Positions 29,237-37,945 of a stretch of 64,000 nt of DNA are shown here, piece after piece. Numbering within the stretch: position 1 is the first letter of the stretch; every line of letters starts with the position of its first letter. The notes beneath the pieces were generated by a model. That model ran no database searches and had not been told where the DNA came from. It worked only from the letters and a program-made list of their open reading frames with translations. Position numbers and translations under genes: made by a program. Source of the stretch: Chromatiales bacterium (GTDB lineage Bacteria > Pseudomonadota > Gammaproteobacteria > UBA6429); the NCBI GenBank assembly GCA_027076405.1, contig JALTJN010000365.1, positions 86,810-150,809 on the forward strand. Reading direction: 5' to 3'.

Positions 29237-29245
29237 ATTATACCA
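29237..29245 (-). promoter_or_regulatory. Extended -10 promoter candidate for gyrA
   Basis: On the minus strand the sequence reads TGGTATAAT, that is a TGn extension plus a perfect TATAAT (29242-29237). No good -35 box lies 17 bases upstream, as is common for extended -10 promoters. The leader to the gyrA ATG would be about 90 bases. Confidence 0.5.
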
Positions 29246-29522
29246 TAGTGTCTCCACTACTGCATCTTTATGAAGTTACGTGATATCTTCTCTAAGGAGC
29301 GCAAAATTAAAATATGGGATGAAACTATACTCAATTTTAGCTTTTCCAAAGTAAAAAAGCCCACTACTAAGCCATATATCATCAATCGATAATTTTACTC
29401 TGGTTTTTTCTTCTTATTTGGCTAATAAAACATACACAAACAACACCCAAAATAGAAAATTAATCCGAATAAATGCAAATTTTCTTGTTATTTAGCATGC
29501 TTTACGGGTATCTTTTTCGCCT

Positions 29523-30851
29523 ATGAATAACAAACAAACAAAAAATGTAGATTCAATACTCCATGCAACGTGGATTGCTGCTGTCGATAACAAAAATACC
29601 GTCCATCACAACTATTCCATTGCAATTCATGATGGGCGTATTCATGATTTATTGCCCAAACAAGACATACTTGAAAAATATACCCCGGATGTTGAAATCA
29701 CACTAGAAAACCAACTCCTGATACCCGGACTAATCAATTCACACACCCACTCCCCCATGTCTTTAATGCGTGGGTTAGCGGATGACTTGCCGTTAATGGA
29801 TTGGCTCAACAACCATATTTGGCCGGTCGAGCAAAAACATATTTCTGCAGAATTTGTTTATGATGGTTCGTTATTAGCCTGTGCCGAAATGATTCGCAGC
29901 GGCACAACCTGTTTTAATGATATGTACTTCTTTCCCGAAGAAACAGCACGAGCCGTTGAACAGGCTGGAATGCGAGCGAAATTGGGGCTAATTCTGATTG
30001 ATTTTCCCTCTGCCTGGGCAAAAGATGCCGATGAGTACCTGGCAAAAGGTATTGAATTACACGATCAACTCCACGGTAACAGCCTTATTAGCACCGCTTT
30101 TGCTCCCCATGCACCTTATACTGTTTCAGACGATCCACTAAAGCGTATTTCAACTTATGCTGAAGAGCTCGATATCCCGATCCATATCCATCTACACGAA
30201 ACGGCCGACGAAGTTGAGCAGGCGATGGCATCAAACGGTAAGCGGCCCATTGAAAGACTCAATGAACTTGGACTTTTATCACCCCGTTTGCTAGCCGTAC
30301 ACATGACACAGCTTACGGATGAAGAGATAAACCTTATTTCTGAAACTGGTGCTCATGTTTTACATTGCCCACAATCAAACTTAAAACTCGCCAGTGGCTT
30401 CTGCCCCACTTATAAACTGCAACAAGCGGGAGTGAATATTTCCATCGGTACCGATGGCGCCGCCAGTAATAATGATTTAGACATGATTGCAGAAATGCAA
30501 ACCGCCGCTTTAATTGCCAAGGCTGTCGCCGGCAATGCCAGTGCTTTACCGGCAAGCGATGTTTTACGTATGGCCACCATTAATGCTGCAAAAGCATTAG
30601 GTCTGGACTCAGAAATTGGCAGTTTAGAAATTGGTAAGTCGGCGGACATTACCGCGGTTGATCTCAGTGGTATTGAAAATCAACCGGTTTATAACCCTGT
30701 TTCACAGCTCGTTTATTCTGCCGGACGTGAAAACGTTTCCAATGTCTGGGTGGCGGGAAGCCACCTGCTCAAAAATCGGGAATTAACTACACTGGATGAA
30801 AAGACTATTTTAGAAAAATCAGCAAAATGGAAAGAAAAAATTAAAGAATAA
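29523..30851 (+). CDS. mtaD: 5-methylthioadenosine / S-adenosylhomocysteine deaminase (TRZ/ATZ amidohydrolase)
   Basis: This metal-dependent amidohydrolase deaminates methylthioadenosine and/or S-adenosylhomocysteine, recycling methylation by-products. In 442 residues the metal-binding motif is HTHSPMSLMRG (His74, His76), followed by HIHLHETADE (about 222-231), HCPQSNLKL and GTDGAASNNDLDM (about 308-320). A family-wide N-terminal and C-terminal composite beta-sandwich is implied by MDWLNN and SADITAVDLSG. It lies next to ubiG, as in pseudomonads, where this gene also follows the gyrA region. Exact substrate preference within the family is inferred from context. Confidence 0.9.
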   Translation: MNNKQTKNVDSILHATWIAAVDNKNTVHHNYSIAIHDGRIHDLLPKQDILEKYTPDVEITLENQLLIPGLINSHTHSPMSLMRGLADDLPLMDWLNNHIWPVEQKHISAEFVYDGSLLACAEMIRSGTTCFNDMYFFPEETARAVEQAGMRAKLGLILIDFPSAWAKDADEYLAKGIELHDQLHGNSLISTAFAPHAPYTVSDDPLKRISTYAEELDIPIHIHLHETADEVEQAMASNGKRPIERLNELGLLSPRLLAVHMTQLTDEEINLISETGAHVLHCPQSNLKLASGFCPTYKLQQAGVNISIGTDGAASNNDLDMIAEMQTAALIAKAVAGNASALPASDVLRMATINAAKALGLDSEIGSLEIGKSADITAVDLSGIENQPVYNPVSQLVYSAGRENVSNVWVAGSHLLKNRELTTLDEKTILEKSAKWKEKIKE

Positions 30852-30853
30852 TT

Positions 30854-30964
30854 GTTAGCCACCAAGGACACGAAGAGCACAAAGGAAACATATTAAACTT
30901 AAAGTGCCTCACCGTAATTTCCCCTTAGCCTTTTCTTGGTGTTCTTCGTGTCCTCCGTGGCTAA
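30854..30964. repeat. CCACGAAGGACAC inverted-repeat element, copy 4
   Basis: The left arm TTAGCCACCAAGGACACGAA (from 30854) and the right arm at 30935-30964, whose reverse complement begins TTAGCCACGGAGGACACGAA, form the best-preserved pair of the family. The element starts 2 bases after the mtaD stop and lies between mtaD and ubiG. Confidence 0.9.
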
Positions 30965-31018
30965 CCAGTTTTAAAAGTATCTATTCTCTCTCATCCTAAT
31001 TCGCGTTAGAATCACACC

Positions 31019-31723
31019 ATGACTGAACAAACTCTAAATTTTGATCCAAAAGAAATCGCTAAATTCGAAGAACTCGCCTCACGTTGGTGGGACCCGGACA
31101 GTGAATTTAAACCTTTGCATGAAATCAATCCGTTAAGACTTGAATACATTGATCGCCGTGCCTCTTTAAAAGGAAAAACTGTCGTCGATATTGGTTGTGG
31201 CGGCGGCATTCTGGCCGAAAGTATGGCACTTAAAGGCGCAAACGTATTGGGTATTGATATGGGCAAAGCCCCGTTAAGTGTTGCCTCACTACACAAACTC
31301 GAATCAGGTGCTGAGCTTGAGTACAAGCAGATTACAGCAGAAGAACTCGCCGACAAAGAAGCAGGCAAGTATGATGTTGTCACCTGTATGGAAATGCTAG
31401 AACACGTTCCCGATCCGGCTTCTGTTATTGCCGCTTGCAGCAAGCTGGTGAAACCAGATGGGCATGTTTTTTTCTCAACCATCAACCGTAATCCCAAGTC
31501 CTATCTTTTTGCGATTGTCGGTGCTGAATATATTATGCAAATGCTACCCAAAGGTACGCATGACTACAGTAAGTTTATTAAACCTTCCGAACTTGAAAGC
31601 TGGGCACGTAATGCAGACTTACATCTAAGAGAATTAACCGGTATGAGTTATAACCTGTTAAGTAAAAAATACTCATTAGGTCATGATGTTGATGTTAATT
31701 ATTTAATGCACACTCAAAAATAA
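31019..31723 (+). CDS. ubiG: Ubiquinone biosynthesis O-methyltransferase
   Basis: UbiG carries out the two SAM-dependent O-methylations of ubiquinone synthesis. The 234 residues contain the signature [20 protein letters not shown] (about 16-35), SAM motif [15 protein letters not shown] (55-68), the acidic loop near LGIDM, and the post-motif [13 protein letters not shown]. It starts at the ATG at 31019. The order mtaD-ubiG-phosphatase matches pseudomonads. A copy of each of two repeat families flanks it. Confidence 0.97.
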   Translation: MTEQTLNFDPKEIAKFEELASRWWDPDSEFKPLHEINPLRLEYIDRRASLKGKTVVDIGCGGGILAESMALKGANVLGIDMGKAPLSVASLHKLESGAELEYKQITAEELADKEAGKYDVVTCMEMLEHVPDPASVIAACSKLVKPDGHVFFSTINRNPKSYLFAIVGAEYIMQMLPKGTHDYSKFIKPSELESWARNADLHLRELTGMSYNLLSKKYSLGHDVDVNYLMHTQK

Positions 31724-31734
31724 AAAAATTTTCA

Positions 31735-31883
31735 TGTAGGTCGGCTCTTTAGGCCGACGCAGTACTATAATGAAACAATAAAACCAGTGGTTTCGTGAAA
31801 ATTCAATCATCAATTTCGTATTCTTAACAAATAGGATTATGGTTTTAACTAACCACAGCGTCGGCATAAAGAGCCGACCTACA
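31735..31883. repeat. GTAGGTCGGC palindromic repeats, inverted pair
   Basis: Two hairpin units (about 31735-31762 and 31858-31883) are arranged head to head: TGTAGGTCGGCTCTTTAGG on the left and GAGCCGACCTACA on the right, separated by about 95 bases. The whole unit fills the ubiG-phosphatase gap. It could fold either as two small hairpins or one long stem. Confidence 0.85.
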
Positions 31884-31896
31884 ATAAAAACAAAAC

Positions 31897-32556
31897 ATGC
31901 CAAAAATAAAAACGGTTCTCTTTGATCTCGATGGTACTTTAGCCGACACCGCGCCCGATCTTGCTGGTGCACTCAATTACGTTTTAAAAAAACACCATTA
32001 TGAACCCTTACCTTACGACACTATTCGACCATATGTATCTCATGGTGGTGTCGCACTGACAACACTGGGATTTGGAAAAGAGCACCCGGATTTTGATACA
32101 TTGTATCAAGAACTCCTTCAACATTATAAAAATAACATCGCAAATGAGACAACGCTCTTCCCGGGGATGAATGAGTTATTGCTTGAGCTTGAAAAAAATA
32201 ATATTAACTGGGGTATCGTCACCAATAAACCTGGCTGGTTAACAGAACCTTTACTTGATGCATTAAATTTAACCTCACGTGCAGCTGCTATTGTAAGTGG
32301 TGATACACTCGAACAGCGTAAACCTCACCCCGCCCCTATTTTTCATGCTTGTGAGCTGGCAGGAAGTAAAGCAGAAGAATGCCTTTATGTTGGTGATGCA
32401 GAACGTGACATTGAAGCTGGCAACCGGGCAGGTATGCCGTCTATAGTTGCACTGTTTGGCTATATTGCTGAATCGGACACGCCAGAGCAATGGGGTGCCC
32501 ATGCCTCAATCCAATGTCCTCAGGATATAATAGGCATTATTGATTCATTCGCTTAA
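31897..32556 (+). CDS. mupP: HAD-IA phosphatase, MupP/phosphoglycolate phosphatase type
   Basis: This is a 219-residue haloacid-dehalogenase-like phosphatase. Motif I is FDLDGTLADT with nucleophile Asp10 and general acid Asp12; motif II is VTNKPGW, the Lys is in RKPHPAP and motif III is YVGDAERDIEAG. Sequence alone fits both Gph (2-phosphoglycolate) and MupP (N-acetylmuramic acid 6-phosphate, in the cell-wall recycling route of pseudomonads). The position directly after mtaD-ubiG matches the mupP locus of Pseudomonas, so I favour MupP, but this is inference. It is separated from ubiG by a paired repeat. Confidence 0.75.
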   Translation: MPKIKTVLFDLDGTLADTAPDLAGALNYVLKKHHYEPLPYDTIRPYVSHGGVALTTLGFGKEHPDFDTLYQELLQHYKNNIANETTLFPGMNELLLELEKNNINWGIVTNKPGWLTEPLLDALNLTSRAAAIVSGDTLEQRKPHPAPIFHACELAGSKAEECLYVGDAERDIEAGNRAGMPSIVALFGYIAESDTPEQWGAHASIQCPQDIIGIIDSFA

Positions 32557-32578
32557 ATTTTAGAGTAAACTCGTTGCT

Positions 32579-33868
32579 ATGAACGAAACATTACTAATAG
32601 AACTTCTGCAAAATAAATCAGTGATTATCTCAATAATCATCGCGACGATTTTAGGCAGTCTCATCACCTATATTTATCTACAAAGAAAAATCTCGCAACT
32701 ACGAGAAAAAAATACCGCTCTTGCTACACGGATTGAAATTGAACAACAAAATAATGATGAAAAAATTGCTTCGCTTGAAAAAGCACGGCTACAACTAAGC
32801 GAAACATTTACTGCTCTCTCCAGCCAGGCACTCAAAAATAATAATGAAGAGTTTTTAAAACTTGCACAGGAAAATTTAAAACAATATCAGGCGCAAGCGG
32901 TAAACGAACTCGAGAAAAAAGAAAAATCCATCGAGCACTTATTAAATCCAATAAAAGAAACATTAAGTAAAACGGAAGAACAAATTCGCACTATCGAAAA
33001 AGATCGTAAAGAATCTTATGGTGCATTACATAAACATCTCGAAACCATGGCGCAAACTCAGGCTACCCTGCAGGATGAAACTCGCAAACTCGTCACCGCC
33101 CTGCGTCGTCCGGAGGTTCGTGGCCAATGGGGTGAAATGACATTAAAGCGTTTAGCTGAACTTGCCGGCATGGTTGAACATTGTGATTTCTTTGAACAGG
33201 AACAGGTTCGTACTGATGAAGGCGCATTACGACCCGACATGATCGTACGCATGCCCGATGGCCGTGAAATTGTTGTTGATGTAAAAACACCATTAGACGC
33301 TTACATCAGTGCCATTGAAGCAGTTGATGATACTGAACGTCAAATTCAACTAACACGGCATACTAAAAATGTGAAACAACGCATTAATGAACTTGCCGAT
33401 AAAGCCTATTGGAAACAATTCAAAAATGCACCTGACTTCGTTGTTCTTTTTATTCCAGGAGATCAATTCTTAAGTGCCGCGCTCGATCAAGAACCTTCTA
33501 TTTTAGAAAACGCTCTGGCACGTCAGGTTATTCTCGCCACCCCTACCAGTTTTGTTGCCCTGCTTCGTGCAGTTGGCTATGGTTGGCGACAAGAACAACT
33601 AGCAGAAAATGCCGAACATATTAAAACAGTAGGTGAAGAACTCTATGGTCGATTACAAACCTTTACCGACCATCTGCAAAAGCTGGGAAAAAGCCTTGAT
33701 AGTGGAATGAAACACTATAATAGTGCTGTTGGTTCTTTTGACAGCCGTGTACTGCCTAGTGCCCGTAAATTTAATGAAATGGGCATATCGACTGATAAAA
33801 AAATTGCGCAACCGAATCAGGTTGAAACAGCTGTTAGACAGATCGAAACGGATAAAGATGTTACATAG
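32579..33868 (+). CDS. rmuC: DNA recombination protein RmuC
   Basis: RmuC limits recombination-dependent inversions between inverted repeats and is a predicted PD-(D/E)XK-type nuclease. In 429 residues there is an N-terminal membrane anchor (about 16-34), a long coiled coil (about 37-165) and the conserved RmuC domain from about 170 (TALRRPEVRGQWGEMTLKRLAELAGM). The likely active site is in IVVDVKTPLDAY (about 228-239), followed by FVVLFIPGDQFLSAALDQ and a C-terminal helical region. It starts 23 bases after the phosphatase gene. The abundance of inverted repeats in this genome makes its role of interest. Confidence 0.95.
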   Translation: MNETLLIELLQNKSVIISIIIATILGSLITYIYLQRKISQLREKNTALATRIEIEQQNNDEKIASLEKARLQLSETFTALSSQALKNNNEEFLKLAQENLKQYQAQAVNELEKKEKSIEHLLNPIKETLSKTEEQIRTIEKDRKESYGALHKHLETMAQTQATLQDETRKLVTALRRPEVRGQWGEMTLKRLAELAGMVEHCDFFEQEQVRTDEGALRPDMIVRMPDGREIVVDVKTPLDAYISAIEAVDDTERQIQLTRHTKNVKQRINELADKAYWKQFKNAPDFVVLFIPGDQFLSAALDQEPSILENALARQVILATPTSFVALLRAVGYGWRQEQLAENAEHIKTVGEELYGRLQTFTDHLQKLGKSLDSGMKHYNSAVGSFDSRVLPSARKFNEMGISTDKKIAQPNQVETAVRQIETDKDVT

Positions 33869-33885
33869 ATAAATAAGGTACAAAT

Positions 33886-34293
33886 ATGGCTAGCATTAAA
33901 ATTCACTGGAGCTTTTGGGTAATATGTGTTGTTGCATTAATCTGGAATATTATGGGGAGTATGAACTTCATCATGCAAATGAATCCAGATATGTTGGCAA
34001 ATTATCCTGATGCAGCAAAATCGTTAATTGAAAGTCGCCCGATGTGGGCAACCGGTGCTTTTGCTATCGCTGTGTTTGGCGGTGTGCTTGGGGACGTTTT
34101 CCTGATACTAAGAAAATCTATTGCATACCCCTTATTTATTATTTCTTTCATTGCAGTGGTAGTAACTAACATTCATACCTTTCAAGTAACCAGTGCAATG
34201 GAGATTTTGATTGGCACCTTTATGTCGTTCGTCGTCTCAGCATTTTTAATAGGGTACTCAAAACTCGTTATGCGTAAAGGCTGGATAAACTAA
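33886..34293 (+). CDS. Four-span inner-membrane protein, unknown function
   Basis: The 135-residue protein has four hydrophobic segments (about 7-29, 56-76, 81-100 and 105-125). The loop MQMNPDMLANYPDAAKSLIESRPMWATGAF after the first span is a recognisable feature of a small widespread family of unknown role, sometimes loosely labelled sugar transporter; I would not use that label. The start is the ATG at 33886, with AAGG upstream, 17 bases after rmuC. Confidence 0.8.
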   Translation: MASIKIHWSFWVICVVALIWNIMGSMNFIMQMNPDMLANYPDAAKSLIESRPMWATGAFAIAVFGGVLGDVFLILRKSIAYPLFIISFIAVVVTNIHTFQVTSAMEILIGTFMSFVVSAFLIGYSKLVMRKGWIN

Positions 34294-34416
34294 CTATAAA
34301 GACCTCAGTTCAGAGCCTGAGGGAACCCCACAAAATTACGAACTTAAGCAAAGATTTCAACGCAAAGGATACATCGGTACCTTAGTTCGCCGTTCAATTT
34401 TCTATCAAAATAAAAT

Positions 34417-34617
34417 TTACTTCTTAATCTTCCCTTTAATATCTTCACCCAATTGTTCAATACTCTCGCCTACTCTTTGTTTGATTTTTTTCTGCAGGTT
34501 TTCTTTTGCAAACGGATTACTAAAAATAGGATTTCCTTTGCCGATATTAACGCCAAGCCATAAGCCAACAATCAATCCCATCAAAATCCCCATAAAAAGC
34601 ATTTTTATCACTTTCAT
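34417..34617 (-). CDS. Small single-span membrane protein, 66 residues
   Basis: I choose the ATG at 34617 (MKVIKMLFMGILMG...); a TTG 11 codons upstream is also open but puts polar residues ahead of the membrane segment. There is one hydrophobic helix (about 4-22) containing repeated Gly (GILMGLIVGLWLGVNIG), then a polar Lys/Glu-rich helix with RVGESIEQLGEDIKGKIKK. I do not recognise the family. It is divergent from hpnC, with 58 bases between them. Codon use and the clean helix make it plausible as a real gene. Confidence 0.6.
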   Translation of the reverse strand: MKVIKMLFMGILMGLIVGLWLGVNIGKGNPIFSNPFAKENLQKKIKQRVGESIEQLGEDIKGKIKK

Positions 34618-34675
34618 AACCGTAGCACCATTTAAATTTGTATGACTCAATTTGTAGTCGTAGAATACCCCACTT

Positions 34676-35533
34676 ATGGAAAAAGAAACACTACAAAATG
34701 CTTATAGCGAATGTTTACAGATGGCGAAGTCTCATTATGAGAACTTCCCTGTTGCCTCTCGTCTTTTACCTAAACATTTACGCCTGCCTATCGCTGTTAT
34801 TTATGCCTTTGCTCGCCGTGCTGATGATTTTGCAGATGAAGGCGAGCTATCCGATGAAGAACGCATTGCTGCATTAGATGATTTTGGCGACAAGCTGGTT
34901 ATGATAGAACAAGGAAAAGAGAGCAGTGATACAACCTTTATTGCCCTTGCTGATGTCATCAAACAACACCAGCTTCCTGTATCTCTATTTCATGATTTAC
35001 TCACGGCTTTTAAAATGGATGTAACGAAAAAACGTTATGCTAACTTTGGTGAGGTAATGGAGTATTGCCGCTATTCGGCAAACCCTGTCGGGCGTTTATT
35101 ATTACATTTGAACAAAGAAACCTCCCCCCGAAATTTTGGTTATTCAGATGCCATTTGTAGTGCACTGCAATTAACTAATTTTTTACAGGATATTAGTCAA
35201 GACATCGAAGAAAGTGATCGCATTTACCTTCCCCAGGATGAAATGCAGCAATTCGGCGTAACCGAAGACGATATCCATAACAAACTCACGAACCCGGCAA
35301 CTCGTCGACTCATTGAATTTCAAATACGCCGTACCGTTAAACTCATGCAGGCAGGTGCTCCATTAGGTAAAGTGTTAAAAGGCCGAATGGGTCTCGAATT
35401 ACGCATGACCATTATGGGAGGCTCGCGTATTTTATATCGCTTAAATCAGCAATATGATGACGTTTTTAGCCGCCCGCGTTTAAATAAATGGGATATTGTC
35501 TGGGTTATCTGGAAAGCAATTAGAGCAAAATAA
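34676..35533 (+). CDS. hpnC: Squalene synthase HpnC (hydroxysqualene synthase)
   Basis: HpnC turns presqualene diphosphate into hydroxysqualene, the second of three HpnCDE steps from farnesyl diphosphate to squalene. The 285 residues belong to the trans-isoprenyl diphosphate synthase head-to-head family: first Asp motif ADDFAD (49-54), NFPVASRLLPKHLRLPI (23-39), and second Asp motif LQDISQDIEESDRIYLP with Asp172 and Asp176. The start is the ATG at 34676. hpnD and hpnE follow, with a repeat pair between hpnC and hpnD. Confidence 0.94.
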   Translation: MEKETLQNAYSECLQMAKSHYENFPVASRLLPKHLRLPIAVIYAFARRADDFADEGELSDEERIAALDDFGDKLVMIEQGKESSDTTFIALADVIKQHQLPVSLFHDLLTAFKMDVTKKRYANFGEVMEYCRYSANPVGRLLLHLNKETSPRNFGYSDAICSALQLTNFLQDISQDIEESDRIYLPQDEMQQFGVTEDDIHNKLTNPATRRLIEFQIRRTVKLMQAGAPLGKVLKGRMGLELRMTIMGGSRILYRLNQQYDDVFSRPRLNKWDIVWVIWKAIRAK

Positions 35534-35561
35534 TTCTTAAAGCTCAAAGGTGCTCATTTTT

Positions 35562-35684
35562 TGTAGGTCAGCCTTCAAGCCGACAGCGAGCATATACAAA
35601 CCCTATATTCTTAATTAATAGAGATAATAAGAAAGTACCTTTTTCTGATTATTATCGCTGCGTCGGGCTGAAGCCCTAGCCACA
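35562..35684. repeat. GTAGGTCGGC palindromic repeats, inverted pair
   Basis: The left unit TGTAGGTCAGCCTTCAAGCC (from 35562) and the right unit GCGTCGGGCTGAAGCCCTAG (from 35660) are arranged head to head, as in the 31735-31883 pair, with about 70 bases between them. The element fills most of the hpnC-hpnD gap. Confidence 0.8.
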
Positions 35685-35747
35685 ATTACTCGTAATAACA
35701 GCAAATTAACGGTAAAATAATCACAATAAAACGACTTAAAGCATCTT

Positions 35748-36611
35748 ATGACCCCCGAAGAATATTGTCAGAACAAAACAGCAAAAAGTGGCTCGAGCTT
35801 TTATTATAGCTTTTTGTTTTTACCCAAGAAAAAACGCCTCGCAATCACTGCACTATATGCATTTTGTCGCGAAGTCGATGACATTGCAGATGCTGAAATG
35901 GATAACAAGATCAAACTTGTTAAACTCGAATGGTGGCGCACGGAAATTGAAGCATTATTTGCCGGCAGTCCAAATCATCCCGTTACCCATGCATTATTTA
36001 CATCTATCCATAACTTTAAGCTGGATAAAAAATATTTTCTGGAAATTATTGATGGCATGGAAATGGATCTTAAAACGGTTCGCTTTAATAATTTTGAAGA
36101 ACTTAATTTATATTGTTACCGGGTTGCAGGTGTTGTAGGTATTCTCTCCGCCAGTATCTTTGGTTATAAAAACCCACAAACCATAGAGTTTGCAAAAAAA
36201 CTCGGACTGGCTTTACAACTTACCAATATTATTCGCGATGTTTATGAAGATTCATTACGAGATCGGCTTTACCTGCCTTTGGATGAACTTGAACAATTTG
36301 GCATCAGTGAAAAAGATATTTTTAACCGTAAAGATAGCGAATCATTTCATCAATTAATGCGTTTTCATGCTGAACGTGCCCACCAATGTTACCGTGATGC
36401 CTTTGCTACCCTTCCGCTTGAGGATCGTTACAACCAAAAAACCGGCACTATAATGGCTGCGATTTATGAAAATACACTCAGTGAAATGGAAGATGACAAG
36501 CTACAGGTTTTAAAACATAAAGTGGTCATTCCCCCTTTCCGAAAAATCATCATTGCATTTAAAACCTGGTTTAAAGAATGGTGGTCGTACCGGAAGTATA
36601 GAAAAGCATGA
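35748..36611 (+). CDS. hpnD: Presqualene diphosphate synthase HpnD
   Basis: HpnD condenses two farnesyl diphosphates head to head into presqualene diphosphate. In 287 residues the two Mg-binding motifs are REVDDIADAEMD (Asp44, Asp45, Asp48) and IIRDVYEDSLRDRLYLP (Asp164, Asp168). MTPEEYCQNKTAKSGSSFYYSFLFLP at the N-terminus is characteristic of HpnD. Its TGA stop overlaps the hpnE ATG (ATGA, 36608-36611), so translation of the two is coupled. Confidence 0.95.
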   Translation: MTPEEYCQNKTAKSGSSFYYSFLFLPKKKRLAITALYAFCREVDDIADAEMDNKIKLVKLEWWRTEIEALFAGSPNHPVTHALFTSIHNFKLDKKYFLEIIDGMEMDLKTVRFNNFEELNLYCYRVAGVVGILSASIFGYKNPQTIEFAKKLGLALQLTNIIRDVYEDSLRDRLYLPLDELEQFGISEKDIFNRKDSESFHQLMRFHAERAHQCYRDAFATLPLEDRYNQKTGTIMAAIYENTLSEMEDDKLQVLKHKVVIPPFRKIIIAFKTWFKEWWSYRKYRKA

Positions 36612-37930
36612 GCCGGCAAGAATCCGTTATTGTTATAGGTGCAGGTTGGGCTGGACTTGCTGCTGCAGTAACACTAGCAAGCAAGGGACGAAAAGTTATT
36701 GTCTATGAAGCAGCAAAACAAGTCGGTGGCCGGGCCCGAAGTGTTCCTTTTAAAGATATAATGGTCGACAACGGCCAACATCTGATGATTGGTGCGTACC
36801 AGCAATGTATTAAAATTTTAAAACTGGTCGGTCAGTGCCCATATGCAGTAACGAAACGAACACCATTGTTTTTATCTGTTCAGGATGAAACGGGTAATCA
36901 GACAGAGATAAAGGCCCCCAAATTACCTGCCCCATTACATTTACTTTATGCGCTCATTACAGCAAAAGAATTAAGTTTAAGCGATCGTATTGCGGCAATA
37001 CGTTTCGGCCTCTTTGCTAAAAAGCACAACTATGAATTTTCACAAGACATTTCGGTAGAACAGCTATTTATGCAAAGCCGCCAAACGGAGAGTATTATAA
37101 AACAACTCTGGGAACCGCTGTGTTTATCCACTCTCAATACACCGGTTAAAACGGCTTCTGCAAATGTTTTTATGCGTGTTTTTGAAGATGCCTTTACCCA
37201 CCATTATTATGATGCAGATCTATTGCTTCCCATTATTGATTTATCCAACACCTTTCCCAATGCTGCTGTTCAATATATTCGTAATAAAGGTGGAGAGGTA
37301 CACTTACAGGCCCGGCTTGAAAACATTCATATCGAAAATAACAAGATTCAATCTGTTGATATTAAAAATAACAAGCAAAACCAGAACATTCAAACAAGCT
37401 CGTTAATTATGGCGGTTGCACCACAAAACCTGGCTAAACTTCTACCTGCCACTCAGGAATTAAATAGTTTACTTGATAAAGTAAATTCTTTTTCTTATCA
37501 ACCTATTGTTACTGTTTACCTGCAATACCCGCAAGACACTCAACTCAGTCATGCTATGCAGGGATTAAGTGGTACAATTAGCCAATGGGTATTTGACCGC
37601 GGCCTGCTTTGCAAGCAACATGGCCTGCTTAGTGTTGTTATTAGTTGCGAAGGCTCGCACATGCAAATGGATGAAGACACTTTAATACAAGCAGTAAAAA
37701 AGGAAGTTGAACTGCTGTTTGAGAAAACGCCAAAATTAGAAAAAGCGTTTGTTATACGCGAAAAAAGAGCCACCTTTGCGAGTGAAGTGAATAGCAACTC
37801 GGCAAGGCCAGAAAACACAACACCGGTTAAAGGATTATTTTTAGCCGGTGACTACACTAACACAGGTTACCCTGCCACTTTAGAGGGTGCCGTACGAAGT
37901 GGCCTGGCTGCTTCATGTTTAATTAAATAA
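36608..37930 (+). CDS. hpnE: Hydroxysqualene dehydroxylase HpnE
   Basis: HpnE reduces hydroxysqualene to squalene using FADH2. The 440 residues form an amine-oxidase/phytoene-desaturase-type flavoprotein: N-terminal dinucleotide motif VIGAGWAGLAAAVTLASKG (9-27), VGGRARSVPF, the substrate-domain VDNGQHLMIGAYQ, and the C-terminal FAD motif GLFLAGDYTNTGYPATLEGAVRSG (about 411-434). The overlap with hpnD and the hpnC-hpnD-hpnE order leave little doubt. No squalene-hopene cyclase gene is in the window, so the fate of squalene (hopanoid or other) is not shown here. Confidence 0.95.
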   Translation: MSRQESVIVIGAGWAGLAAAVTLASKGRKVIVYEAAKQVGGRARSVPFKDIMVDNGQHLMIGAYQQCIKILKLVGQCPYAVTKRTPLFLSVQDETGNQTEIKAPKLPAPLHLLYALITAKELSLSDRIAAIRFGLFAKKHNYEFSQDISVEQLFMQSRQTESIIKQLWEPLCLSTLNTPVKTASANVFMRVFEDAFTHHYYDADLLLPIIDLSNTFPNAAVQYIRNKGGEVHLQARLENIHIENNKIQSVDIKNNKQNQNIQTSSLIMAVAPQNLAKLLPATQELNSLLDKVNSFSYQPIVTVYLQYPQDTQLSHAMQGLSGTISQWVFDRGLLCKQHGLLSVVISCEGSHMQMDEDTLIQAVKKEVELLFEKTPKLEKAFVIREKRATFASEVNSNSARPENTTPVKGLFLAGDYTNTGYPATLEGAVRSGLAASCLIK

Positions 37931-37945
37931 AGAAAGAAAACTATT

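Larger units (their letters stand above)
29137..29522. other. 386-base divergent intergenic region between gyrA and mtaD
   Basis: It holds an extended -10 promoter candidate and a 9-bp hairpin on the gyrA side (listed separately). The rest is AT-rich. A 40-codon open frame at 29270-29392 (plus strand, MKLRDIFSKERKIK...) has no Shine-Dalgarno and I do not call it a gene. I could not identify a convincing mtaD promoter by eye. Confidence 0.6.

Noticed and set aside
29270..29392. 40-codon open frame MKLRDIFSKERKIK... in the gyrA-mtaD gap
   Set aside because: It has no Shine-Dalgarno, no membrane or other recognisable feature, and lies in AT-rich spacer. Too weak to call a gene.
14706..30964. 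CRISPR array, considered because of the recurring CCACGAAG repeats
   Set aside because: The copies are inverted, thousands of bases apart and without regular spacers; no cas gene is present.
31735..31883. Riboswitch or tRNA-like structure between ubiG and the phosphatase gene
   Set aside because: The structure is explained by two copies of the GTAGGTCGGC palindrome; no conserved aptamer or cloverleaf pattern is seen.
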